NCBI GenBank assembly: GCA_051877515.1
Contig: JBJEIY010000033.1
Span: 38,843-102,842 of the forward strand
Length of the DNA: 64,000 nucleotides
Origin: XBB1006 sp051877515
GTDB taxonomy: Bacteria > Bacillota > Clostridia > Lachnospirales > Lachnospiraceae
Reading direction: 5' to 3'
Shown here: positions 35,162 to 43,680 of the stretch, piece by piece
How positions within the stretch are numbered: position 1 is the stretch's first letter
How the letters are laid out: each line of letters opens with the position of its first letter
Made by a program: the position numbers and the translations under genes
Notes under the pieces: generated by a model
What the model saw: the letters and a program-made list of their open reading frames with translations, nothing else
Databases searched by the model: none
What the model was told of the DNA's origin: nothing

Positions 35162-35176
35162 GTTTTCTCTCCTCTC

Positions 35177-35950
35177 CTATGTCCTAATATGCTCTTGATG
35201 AATCAGCAATTGGTAGGCTTTTCCCTTGAAAATATCTGTCGGCGCGGCCCCAATCCTGGCATTTTTTACCACATGCCAGGTATCATCCGCAAAGATCCGC
35301 AATTCATCCACCACAATAGTCTGCATCAGATTACTGCCGGATGTGGTATGAAACGGAATAAGGATGACCGGACGGTCACAGGAGTGAAACAGCGGTTCCA
35401 ACGTTTCTTTGTCCGCAACGGACACAGGGTTACCCCATATAGGATCATACAGTAGATTTCCTGAATCCACAAATCCCATCAGTTCTAATCTCTGTTCTTC
35501 CATGATCAACTCCACGTTACGGATCTGCATGTTTAGTGCTCTTTCCCGAAGCAGAAACCGGAGCAAAAAATATAGCAGTAAAGAACCAATAACAGTAGGA
35601 AGAACCCCACTGTATCCTGTTTCATTGTATAACCATTGCAAAACCCCATACAGTATACAGGTAGCCCCATAGCACGACAACCATTCCTTTCCCAGCCTGT
35701 TTTTACACACCGGTCTATATACCGCTGCTATGGAAAGCGGCACCAGTAATGTATGTAACAGACAGTTCAGGGTGAAAAAAGAATGTATGTAGATAAGGCA
35801 CAAGGTTTCTATCGCGGCAGATAAAAAAGATATTCCGCAGATTCTTTTCATACCGGGATCCGTCCTGCATATAAGCGATGCCACTTTTAAAGAAAAAACA
35901 AAAAAGATCCACTGCATCAGCATATATACATCCGGATAAAACAGATACAT
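35177..35950 (-). CDS. spoIIGA: Sporulation sigma-E processing peptidase SpoIIGA
   Basis: Membrane aspartic protease that cleaves pro-sigma-E. The 257-residue product has about five hydrophobic segments in the first 150 residues and the catalytic aspartate in FVDSGNLLYDP. The frame is open to 36148, but the ATG at 35948-35950 has GGAGG seven bases upstream and a Spo0A-type promoter ends just before it, so the longer form is rejected. Confidence 0.94.
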   Translation of the reverse strand: MYLFYPDVYMLMQWIFFVFSLKVASLICRTDPGMKRICGISFLSAAIETLCLIYIHSFFTLNCLLHTLLVPLSIAAVYRPVCKNRLGKEWLSCYGATCILYGVLQWLYNETGYSGVLPTVIGSLLLYFLLRFLLRERALNMQIRNVELIMEEQRLELMGFVDSGNLLYDPIWGNPVSVADKETLEPLFHSCDRPVILIPFHTTSGSNLMQTIVVDELRIFADDTWHVVKNARIGAAPTDIFKGKAYQLLIHQEHIRT

Positions 35951-35975
35951 CTTACATCCTCCAATTGCTACCGCT

Positions 35976-36010
35976 ATTATAGTCCGGATTTGTTGCAGTT
36001 TCTGTCGAAA
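35976..36010 (-). promoter_or_regulatory. Spo0A-activated promoter of spoIIGA-sigE
   Basis: Minus-strand TATAAT (35976-35981) lies 21 bp from a -35-like TCGACA (36003-36008). The + strand reads TTCTGTCGAAA at 36000-36010, a good 0A box that overlaps the -35. Bacillus spoIIG and spoIIE promoters have the same layout: 21-22-bp spacers and 0A boxes at the -35. Confidence 0.78.
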
Positions 36011-36072
36011 CGATGCTCCATTTCGTTTTTTTCTTACAGAATAGCTTCTTCCTGCAAAGATAAAAAACACAT

Positions 36073-36141
36073 CAAAAAAAACAGCCAGACTGCAATCGTT
36101 TCCACTGCGAAAAGCAGGGTACGAATGCAAACCTGACTGTC
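36073..36141 (-). terminator. Terminator after ftsZ
   Basis: Interrupted inverted arms 36081-36099 and 36121-36140 (TGCAATCGT with ACGAATGCA at the core, ACAGCCAG with CTGACTGT outside), followed on the minus strand by eight T residues. It separates ftsZ from the spoIIG promoter. Confidence 0.7.
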
Positions 36142-36157
36142 TGAACATTCTGACTGT

Positions 36158-37390
36158 TTATTTACGTGTATTCTGCAAAAATTCAGGAATCTTAATATCT
36201 TTCTGCGGAACCTTAGACTCTACAGCTCCCGGTTTACGGATTCCCATGAGTCCTTCTGTCCCACCGGACTGCACAACTGTCTGCTGGATATTTCCCAGAC
36301 CGGATCCTGCCGAAAGCTGACTCTGGGCAGTTCCCAATCCGCTTCTTGGCTGGGCTGCTGCAGTAGTCTGGGTTCTGGCACCCGACATAGCGGAGCTCGG
36401 ATATTTCAATCCGCCCAGAATACCGGCGGATGTCTGATTCTTCTGTTCCAAGCCGGTAGCAATGACAGTGATAGATGCCTCATCCGGAGTTGTGTCATCA
36501 TATTTTACACCAAAGATAATATTAGCATTATCACCTGCAAGATCCTGTACAAAACTTACTGCATCGTTGGCATCCATCAGGGAAATATCTCCGGTTATAT
36601 TAATGATCACATGAGATGCTCCATTAATGGTTGTCTCCAGCAACGGACTCTCAACGGCCAGCTTAACGGCCTCAATTGCTTTCTCTTCGCCCTTAGAGGA
36701 ACCGATTCCGATATGTGCAATACCCTTGTCCTTCATAACGGTCTGAACATCGGCAAAGTCCAGATTGATCAATGCAGGCAGATTAATTAGATCTGTAATT
36801 CCGGATACAGCCTGTTGAAGGACTTCATCCGCTTTCTTCAATGCATCCGGCATGGTTGTCCTGCGGTCAACAATCTCTAACAGTTTATCATTGGGGATTA
36901 CGATCAGGGTATCAACGTTACCTTTCAGACGTTCAATTCCTGAAACCGCATTGGTCATACGTACCTTTGCTTCAAATTTAAACGGTTTAGTAACAACACC
37001 CACCGTAAGAATACCCATATCCTTAGAAATCTGAGCAACTACCGGTGCTGCTCCGGTTCCGGTTCCGCCACCCATTCCGCAGGTTACGAAAACCATATCC
37101 GCACCTTCTACTGCTTTACGGATATCATCCTCACTTTCCTGTGCGGCCTTCTCTCCAATCTCCGGTTGCGCTCCTGCGCCAAGACCCTTGGTTAATTTCT
37201 CACCAATCTGGATCAAAGTAGGGGCTTTACATAGCTTAAGAGCCTGCTTATCCGTATTGATTCCTACGAATTCTACTCCTTCAATATTCTCATCTATCAT
37301 TCGATTGACAGCATTATTGCCAGCTCCTCCGACACCAATCACAACAATACGAGCACTGGCATCTATTCCAGTATCCTTTAATTCCAGCAA
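36158..37390 (-). CDS. ftsZ: Cell division protein FtsZ
   Basis: Tubulin-like GTPase forming the division ring. The 410 residues have the GTP-binding signature GMGGGTGTGAAPV, the T7 loop segment NLDFADVQTVM, and a C-terminal conserved peptide KDIKIPEFLQNTRK for partner binding after a variable linker. The start is TTG at 37388-37390 with GGAGGAAG at good spacing. It has its own promoter and terminator. ftsA is not next to it. Confidence 0.97.
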   Translation of the reverse strand: MLELKDTGIDASARIVVIGVGGAGNNAVNRMIDENIEGVEFVGINTDKQALKLCKAPTLIQIGEKLTKGLGAGAQPEIGEKAAQESEDDIRKAVEGADMVFVTCGMGGGTGTGAAPVVAQISKDMGILTVGVVTKPFKFEAKVRMTNAVSGIERLKGNVDTLIVIPNDKLLEIVDRRTTMPDALKKADEVLQQAVSGITDLINLPALINLDFADVQTVMKDKGIAHIGIGSSKGEEKAIEAVKLAVESPLLETTINGASHVIINITGDISLMDANDAVSFVQDLAGDNANIIFGVKYDDTTPDEASITVIATGLEQKNQTSAGILGGLKYPSSAMSGARTQTTAAAQPRSGLGTAQSQLSAGSGLGNIQQTVVQSGGTEGLMGIRKPGAVESKVPQKDIKIPEFLQNTRK

Positions 37391-37484
37391 GGTTCTTCCT
37401 CCTTCATCCGTGCAGATTTATATAAATTCTCAATTACTTCATACTTTAAAGTGTTAAACTTGCCCAAACATAACACTACTTAAT

Positions 37485-37513
37485 ATAATATCTTTTTTCC
37501 AAAAAATAATCAA
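37485..37513 (-). promoter_or_regulatory. ftsZ promoter
   Basis: Minus-strand TTGATT (37508-37513), 17-bp spacer, TATTAT (37485-37490), in the gap between ftsQ and ftsZ. The same two hexamers and spacing form the mraZ promoter. Confidence 0.72.
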
Positions 37514-37563
37514 CCTATATTTGTCACTTTTTTACCATCAAATGATTACATCCGCTTGCCACT

Positions 37564-38334
37564 TTACTTCTTTTTTCCCTTTGTGGTCTTTTTCTCAAAT
37601 GTAATATCCGAATCCGCGTTCTCCCACTCATCCAGGTGGAGCTCCCCTTTCATTCCTTCCAACTGGGGCAGGATTTTTTCCAGCCGGACAATTTTATCAT
37701 TTAAGTCCGTGGCATTTCCAAAATTAACCAACACATCCTCACAGGTAAGATAAAATCTGCTACCATCTTCCACTGTGATCACGGAAGGATTGATATGGTA
37801 CTTTCGCAAGGTATTGGTTAAGGAAAGCAAATTCTTAAAAAGATTCCGATTATCGGTTTTCAAAGTCTTATAAAGTGTGACCTTTCCCACATTCAGTCCC
37901 TTGATCTCGATAACCCCATCAATAACCCGGGTTGACAACTCTTCCACGATCCCGTCCCTGTCAATGTAAGCATTCTGTCCGGTGGATTCCACATACAGAT
38001 AGCCGATCATATCCTTTTCATAAACCCGGATATTTAATTCTGTAGGACTCTTCAGTGTCACTTCCACGGTATCCACAAAAGGAATGGTCTCCGGCTTACA
38101 AAAGCGATATTTTACAAAAACATACACACTGTTCCAGGAGTACCGGTCATTCAGGATCACATCTTCTATGACCTGATCCTCATGCAGCTCATTTCCTGTT
38201 ACTGTTACTGTCTTAATGCGGCACCCGAAAAAAATAATCAAAAAACACAGGATCACCACGATCAGAAAACCCAAAAAAGTCGTGGCGACTCGCAAAAATA
38301 AACTACTCTTTTGTTCTTCTAAGTCTTTCCTCAT
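37564..38334 (-). CDS. ftsQ: Cell division protein FtsQ/DivIB
   Basis: Bitopic division protein of the FtsQLB complex. The 256-residue product has a short cytoplasmic tail, one membrane segment (about 18-38), a POTRA domain (RIKTVTVTGNELHEDQVIED) and a C-terminal beta domain. The ATG at 38332-38334 with GGAGCAG upstream is preferred; it overlaps the end of ftsW by 32 bp. In Bacillus murG and murB lie between these genes; here they do not. Confidence 0.9.
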   Translation of the reverse strand: MRKDLEEQKSSLFLRVATTFLGFLIVVILCFLIIFFGCRIKTVTVTGNELHEDQVIEDVILNDRYSWNSVYVFVKYRFCKPETIPFVDTVEVTLKSPTELNIRVYEKDMIGYLYVESTGQNAYIDRDGIVEELSTRVIDGVIEIKGLNVGKVTLYKTLKTDNRNLFKNLLSLTNTLRKYHINPSVITVEDGSRFYLTCEDVLVNFGNATDLNDKIVRLEKILPQLEGMKGELHLDEWENADSDITFEKKTTKGKKK

Positions 38335-39484
38335 ACTGCTCCTCGATGCTGATTCCCCTTGAAACATTTAATACGATTCCCATCTCTGTCAGCAGAAAGA
38401 TCACGGATGTACCTCCATAACTGATGAAAGGCAGGGAAATTCCCGTATTGGGAATGGTATTCGTTACAACAGCCACATTCAGGATCACCTGGGTCGCAAT
38501 GTGACCCATGACGCCCACTACAAGCAGGGAACCAAGCAGATCCTTAGCATGATTGGCAATTACCACAAATCGCCAGATCATCAGGACAAAAATGAGGATC
38601 ACACAGATCGCGCCAAATAAGCCAAGTTCCTCACAAATAATAGAGAATATCATATCATTCTGGGCTTCCGGTACAAAACCAAGCTTTTGAACACTTTGGC
38701 CCAGACCTTTTCCGAACAATCCACCGGATCCAATGGCATACAGACCCTGTAAGGTTTGGTAACCTTTCGGAGAAGTCTCCGGATGAAGCCATGCATCAAT
38801 ACGGGATGCACGGTAAGTCTCCGTCAGAATAAACACGATGCCCATGACTCCTATTACTCCCGCAGTCACAAAGAACTGGGCATATTTCCGGCTGGCCACA
38901 AAGATAATAAAAAGGGTGATAGCCATGATAATAATAGCATTACTCAGGTTGGTGTAAGCTACCAGTCCGAAAATAGGAAGTACAATGCCGAAAGTTTTTA
39001 ACACATTGGAAAACTTGTTAATGTTTTTGGGCATACCGGAAACGACACAGGCCACTACAATAAGACAGGCTAACTTCGCGAATTCTGAAGGCTGAAAGGA
39101 TAAAGAACCATATCCCAGCCAGCGACGGGATCCGTTCCTCTCGATTCCGATACCGGGGATGGTTACCAACAGACAGCAGATTACCCCTACTGCATAAACC
39201 AACCCACTCATCTTCCGATAGCGGTGATAGTCAAACTGCGACGTAATGAACATACAAACCAGTCCTATGCCACTGGTCATCAACTGACGCTTAAAATAAT
39301 AATCTGCCCGGCCAAGTTTCAAATCCGCCGTATAAGCGCTGGTACTATAGACCATGATCAGTCCGAAGGCCAATAAAAACAGAATAAGAAACAGCAGACT
39401 GAAATCAAAATATACTACCGGTCTATCCTGATGATTCGATCTCTTCTTTACATTGTTAGTAGTTGGTTCGTTCTTACCTCGCAT
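38303..39484 (-). CDS. ftsW: SEDS peptidoglycan polymerase FtsW/SpoVE
   Basis: Ten-helix SEDS glycosyltransferase that polymerises lipid II with a class B PBP. The 393 residues contain RRWLGYGSLSFQPSEFAKLA, the loop aspartate/proline segment TSPKGYQTLQGLYAIGSGG and the C-terminal PFISYGGTS. Position after murD equals spoVE in Bacillus; sequence cannot decide between a vegetative FtsW and sporulation SpoVE. Its ATG directly follows the murD stop. Confidence 0.93.
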   Translation of the reverse strand: MRGKNEPTTNNVKKRSNHQDRPVVYFDFSLLFLILFLLAFGLIMVYSTSAYTADLKLGRADYYFKRQLMTSGIGLVCMFITSQFDYHRYRKMSGLVYAVGVICCLLVTIPGIGIERNGSRRWLGYGSLSFQPSEFAKLACLIVVACVVSGMPKNINKFSNVLKTFGIVLPIFGLVAYTNLSNAIIIMAITLFIIFVASRKYAQFFVTAGVIGVMGIVFILTETYRASRIDAWLHPETSPKGYQTLQGLYAIGSGGLFGKGLGQSVQKLGFVPEAQNDMIFSIICEELGLFGAICVILIFVLMIWRFVVIANHAKDLLGSLLVVGVMGHIATQVILNVAVVTNTIPNTGISLPFISYGGTSVIFLLTEMGIVLNVSRGISIEEQYEERLRRTKE

Positions 39485-40903
39485 TTAGTTCTCCCTAATT
39501 GCATTCACTATTTCCTTAAAGACCCTTCCCCGTTCTTCATAACAGGTGAACATACCCCAGCTTGCACAAGCCGGAGACAGAAGCACTGCATCTCCTTCTT
39601 TGGCATTTTCAATACAGATATCCATGGCTTCTTCAAAAGAATCTGCCAGAACAATATGATCAACACCATGTTTCTGGGCGCACTCTTTGATCTTCTCTCT
39701 GGTTGCACCGATCAACACCAGCATTTTGACCTTCCCGTCAAAACTCTCAATCCATTCATCATATTCGCTGCCTTTATCATAACCGCCACCGATCAGCAGT
39801 GTCGGCTTTGTCATGGCTTTGATGCCCTGAATTGCTGCATCCGGATTGGTACCTTTCGAGTCATTGTAATAGTCTACACCCCGTTTGGTATCCACATACT
39901 CGATGCGGTGCTCCACCGCTTTAAATTTCCGGATCACTTCCAATGCAGTCTTTAACGGTACATTCATGGATTCTGCGATCGCTAAGGCTGCCATCACATT
40001 TTCGATATTACACATCCCCACCAGGTTCATTTCCGTCACCTGCATAAGCTTTGCTGCCGGCATGCTTCCGTCATGATAGCTTACGGCCTCGCCGCTGAAA
40101 TAACCGGATTGTTCCGGTCTTCTTCCGCTTCTATAGATTGCACCATCCTTATAATAGAATCCATCTTCCAACTCCGTGGTGGAAGAAAACAGAACGGTTT
40201 TTGCTCTGCATCGTTTCGCAAAATCACGGGTATATTCATTATCATAGTTCAATACGCAGACATCCCTTTCATTCTGCCTGCTACAGATTGCCTCTTTGGC
40301 TGCCACATAATTCTCCATGGTATGGTGGCGGTTCAAATGATCCGGAGTAATATTCAGGATCGCAGAGACTACAGGATGAAAACCATGCGTCGTCTCCAGC
40401 TGAAAACTACTGATTTCTGCTACTGTCACAGAATCCGGCTCCTGATGATTTACCACTTGCGTATAGGGGATTCCGATATTTCCTACCACATCCACTTTTT
40501 CATACCGGGCTTTCAGGATCTCACCCACTAAAGTGGTTGTGGTTGTTTTTCCATTCGTTCCGGTGATGGCAACCACATTGCCCTTACCAAATGCATAGGC
40601 AAGCTCAATCTCTCCCCAGATCTGTACCCCTTTTTCCCGCATGGTATTTACAAAAGGTAAATCAGTAGGGATTCCCGGCGAAAGTACAAGAATATCCGGC
40701 CAATCCATCCAGCTTTCGCTTAACTGCCCGCATAATATTTCCACATCAGTAAAAGAATTGTTTCTTCTTAAAGTCTCAACATCCAGATCCTTGTTTCCGT
40801 CGTACAACCTCACCTCTGCTTTTCTCTCTCGCAAAAGCTCTATTGCTGCAATTCCGCTTTTTCCCGCGCCGGCCACAAGAAACTTTTTATCCCGTACTTC
40901 CAT
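39485..40903 (-). CDS. murD: UDP-N-acetylmuramoylalanine-D-glutamate ligase
   Basis: Adds D-glutamate to UDP-MurNAc-L-alanine. The 472 residues carry the ATP-binding loop AITGTNGKTTTTTLVGEIL (19 residues), the Mur-ligase histidine and asparagine in NITPDHLNRH, and the C-terminal domain with DYYNDSKGTNPDA. The ATG at 40901-40903 has GGAGGAAG upstream; the ORF continues 12 codons further. mraY is 16 bases upstream. Confidence 0.95.
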   Translation of the reverse strand: MEVRDKKFLVAGAGKSGIAAIELLRERKAEVRLYDGNKDLDVETLRRNNSFTDVEILCGQLSESWMDWPDILVLSPGIPTDLPFVNTMREKGVQIWGEIELAYAFGKGNVVAITGTNGKTTTTTLVGEILKARYEKVDVVGNIGIPYTQVVNHQEPDSVTVAEISSFQLETTHGFHPVVSAILNITPDHLNRHHTMENYVAAKEAICSRQNERDVCVLNYDNEYTRDFAKRCRAKTVLFSSTTELEDGFYYKDGAIYRSGRRPEQSGYFSGEAVSYHDGSMPAAKLMQVTEMNLVGMCNIENVMAALAIAESMNVPLKTALEVIRKFKAVEHRIEYVDTKRGVDYYNDSKGTNPDAAIQGIKAMTKPTLLIGGGYDKGSEYDEWIESFDGKVKMLVLIGATREKIKECAQKHGVDHIVLADSFEEAMDICIENAKEGDAVLLSPACASWGMFTCYEERGRVFKEIVNAIREN

Positions 40904-40919
40904 AACTTCCTCCAAATAA

Positions 40920-41888
40920 CTAGATTCCCAGATAAGCAATCATACACAATAAGGCTGTTACAATGGAAAAAACAGCCACTACACGTGTTTCTGACCAACC
41001 GCATAATTCAAAGTGATGATGTATGGGAGCCATTTTAAAGATTCGTTTTCCACCCGTTTTCTTAAAATAAGTAACCTGAATGATCACTGATAAAACTTCT
41101 ACCAGATAAATAAGCCCCACGATCACAATAAACAAGGGCATTTGCATCATATATGCCGTTCCGGCCACAAAACCTCCCAATGCCAGGGATCCTGTATCTC
41201 CCATAAATACCCTGGCGGGAAATACGTTAAACAGTAAGAATCCTAACAGAGCACCTACCACTGCACTGGTAATGGGAGACAAACCGCTTTGATTTCCCAC
41301 CGTTACTACAGTAAAAAAGGTAGCTACCATAATGGTAACACTGGAAACCAATCCATCTAATCCATCCGTAAAATTAACCCCATTGACTGTTCCAATCACT
41401 GCAACAAACAGAACCGGTATGGCCAGCCATCCAAGGTCTAAGTACAGTCCTCCTTCCGTCACCAGATTGGAGAACGGAATCAGCATCGTAAGCGGAATAC
41501 CGGAAAAATGCACCATATATACTGCAAAAACAGCCGTTACCAGAATCTGGCAAAGCATTTTCTGCCATGCCATAAGACCATCCGACCGTCTTAAAACAAC
41601 CTTCAGATAATCATCCAGAAATCCAATGATACCAAATCCCAGTGTTAAAAACATAATCGGTATGATCCTTGGATATCGACTCATATATAGCAGTGAAGTG
41701 GCAATAACACTGACGATGATAATAATGCCACCCATGGTTGGTGTTCCGTTTTTTGCCTGGTGAGACTTTAATTCCTCGCGTTCTGTCTGCCCAACTTTTA
41801 ATCTCCGCAGAAACGGGATTACGATGGGTCCCAGAAAGCTGGTGATCACAAAAGAAATTAAAATCGGAAAGATAATATCGTATGCCAT
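40920..41888 (-). CDS. mraY: Phospho-MurNAc-pentapeptide transferase
   Basis: Makes lipid I on undecaprenyl phosphate. The 322-residue, ten-helix protein has the substrate motifs KNGTPTMGGI, GFLDDYLKV, NFTDGLDGL and the C-terminal PIHHHFELCGWSE. The ATG at 41886-41888 with GAGGTG upstream is chosen; an ATG five codons earlier has no ribosome site. Confidence 0.96.
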   Translation of the reverse strand: MAYDIIFPILISFVITSFLGPIVIPFLRRLKVGQTEREELKSHQAKNGTPTMGGIIIIVSVIATSLLYMSRYPRIIPIMFLTLGFGIIGFLDDYLKVVLRRSDGLMAWQKMLCQILVTAVFAVYMVHFSGIPLTMLIPFSNLVTEGGLYLDLGWLAIPVLFVAVIGTVNGVNFTDGLDGLVSSVTIMVATFFTVVTVGNQSGLSPITSAVVGALLGFLLFNVFPARVFMGDTGSLALGGFVAGTAYMMQMPLFIVIVGLIYLVEVLSVIIQVTYFKKTGGKRIFKMAPIHHHFELCGWSETRVVAVFSIVTALLCMIAYLGI

Positions 41889-41937
41889 ATTGCACCTCTT
41901 CATCTGTTTTTTCTATTTTTAACTAGAAAATTATATT

Positions 41938-43620
41938 TCATTTTTGTTTATTACGCAAGTACGGCAGCATGTTTTCAAAAATATTTTTTATAACCGGCGC
42001 CGCTATTGTTCCGCCATAATAAATTCCCTGTGGTTCCGTGATGGTGATCAATGCCAGAACATCCGGATCATATGCCGGTTCAAATCCCAGGAACGAAGAA
42101 ATATAGCGTTTGGCGCTTCTGGGAAGAGTCTGGGAAGTAGCTGTTTTTCCGCCGATCTGGTAGCCTTCTATATATGCCCTGTTTCCGGTTCCCTCTGACA
42201 CCACACTCAGCAGAAGTTCCGCCATGGTCCGGGATGTTTCCTCAGAAACAATCCGTTCCCCCTTTTTATAGGAAAACTCCTTTGTGGTTCCATCCTGCCA
42301 CCGGGCATAATCCGCAATATGGGGTGTTACCTTTCGTCCGCCGTTCACCAGGGATGAAACTGTTGTGGCAAGCATCAGGGGAGTAATTTGAAAAGATTGT
42401 CCAAAAGAAACCGTTGCCAGTTCCACCAACCCGATATTTTCTTTCTGATGCATAATGGTAGCTGCCTCGCCGGGAAGATCGATCCCTGTTTTTCCAAGCA
42501 ATCCAAACTGTTTAAAATAGTGATACATATTATCTACGCCAAGACGCAGACCCACCTCTATAAATACGGGATTGCAGGAGTTTTGTAATCCCTCCACAAA
42601 GCTTTCCGACCCATGTCCTGCCACCTTGTGGCAATGAATACGCCGGTCTTCCACTACTTTATATCCCGGGCAGAAAAATCTGTCCTCTAACTTTACAACC
42701 TTTTCTTCCAGTCCTGCACAGGTTGTTATGATCTTAAAGATAGATCCCGGCTCATAGGTATCATTGATACATCCGTTTCTCCACACCTCATTTTGCGCGT
42801 CTGAATCAAGTTCTTCATCAAAGGGATCATTCAGATCATATTCCGGAACATCCACCATTGCATAGATCCCCCCATCCTGAGGATTCATAACAATAATGCT
42901 TACATGCCTGGCTTCCTTTTCCTTCATGATCTTTTCTGCCGCCTGTTGGGCATAAAACTGGATATTATAGTCCAGTGTGGTATGCAGATCTGCTCCGGGA
43001 ACAGGATCCACCCTGGTTTCCACCGCATCTTGTATTTCAACCCCTCTGGCATCTGTGGGTGTCAGGATCATGCCATCCTCCCCTTTTAGAATGGATTCGT
43101 ACTCCACTTCCAGTCCTATGATTCCCTGATTCTCTCCACCGGAAAAGCCGATTACTTTCGATGCAAGTGTATCATAGGGGTAATATCTCTTTGAGTCTTC
43201 ATCCACCTTCACACCGGAAAGTCCATAGCTTAAAATCTTATCTCCGATCTCTTTTTCTACATTGGATTTGATCCGTTCTATGGAACTGACTTTTTCAACC
43301 CTCTTACGCACCTTCTCTTCCGGAAGGTCCAGTTCTTTACAAAGGACCCGGATTACTTCTTCCGGATCTTTGATCTGATTATGGATTACGGAAACCGTAC
43401 AGACTGTCTGATTGTCTGCAAGGACAACACCGTTGATATCATAGATCCGTCCTCTGGGCGCCTTGATACTACGCTCACGTTCATGCAATTCCTGCGCTTT
43501 TTTACTGTAATAACCGGATCCTAAGATCATTAGATAGCCCAACCTGGACACCAGAAAGACCATCAGGAGCAAACAGGCGAAAAATGTTACCACCAGTTTC
43601 CTTCTCTGATATGTTTTCAT
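41938..43620 (-). CDS. spoVD: Class B penicillin-binding protein, SpoVD position
   Basis: D,D-transpeptidase. The 560-residue product has a membrane anchor (about 11-30), the dimerisation domain (APRGRIYDINGVVLA), and transpeptidase motifs SxxK in EPGSIFKI, SxN in NSCNPVF and KTA (GGKTAT) in place of KTG. No C-terminal PASTA domain is present, unlike Bacillus SpoVD. Gene order (ftsL-pbpB-this-mraY) suggests SpoVD, but a second division PBP is possible. The ATG at 43618-43620 follows GAGG; the earlier ATG lacks a site. Confidence 0.82.
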   Translation of the reverse strand: MKTYQRRKLVVTFFACLLLMVFLVSRLGYLMILGSGYYSKKAQELHERERSIKAPRGRIYDINGVVLADNQTVCTVSVIHNQIKDPEEVIRVLCKELDLPEEKVRKRVEKVSSIERIKSNVEKEIGDKILSYGLSGVKVDEDSKRYYPYDTLASKVIGFSGGENQGIIGLEVEYESILKGEDGMILTPTDARGVEIQDAVETRVDPVPGADLHTTLDYNIQFYAQQAAEKIMKEKEARHVSIIVMNPQDGGIYAMVDVPEYDLNDPFDEELDSDAQNEVWRNGCINDTYEPGSIFKIITTCAGLEEKVVKLEDRFFCPGYKVVEDRRIHCHKVAGHGSESFVEGLQNSCNPVFIEVGLRLGVDNMYHYFKQFGLLGKTGIDLPGEAATIMHQKENIGLVELATVSFGQSFQITPLMLATTVSSLVNGGRKVTPHIADYARWQDGTTKEFSYKKGERIVSEETSRTMAELLLSVVSEGTGNRAYIEGYQIGGKTATSQTLPRSAKRYISSFLGFEPAYDPDVLALITITEPQGIYYGGTIAAPVIKNIFENMLPYLRNKQK

Positions 43621-43680
43621 AAAAAACAACCTCATATCGGGATTTTATATTTCTTATGAATCTCTCTATGAGGTTATGTA

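Noticed and set aside
35951..36148. N-terminal extension of spoIIGA
   Set aside because: It reads through the Spo0A promoter and ftsZ terminator region; the downstream ATG has the ribosome site and correct start.
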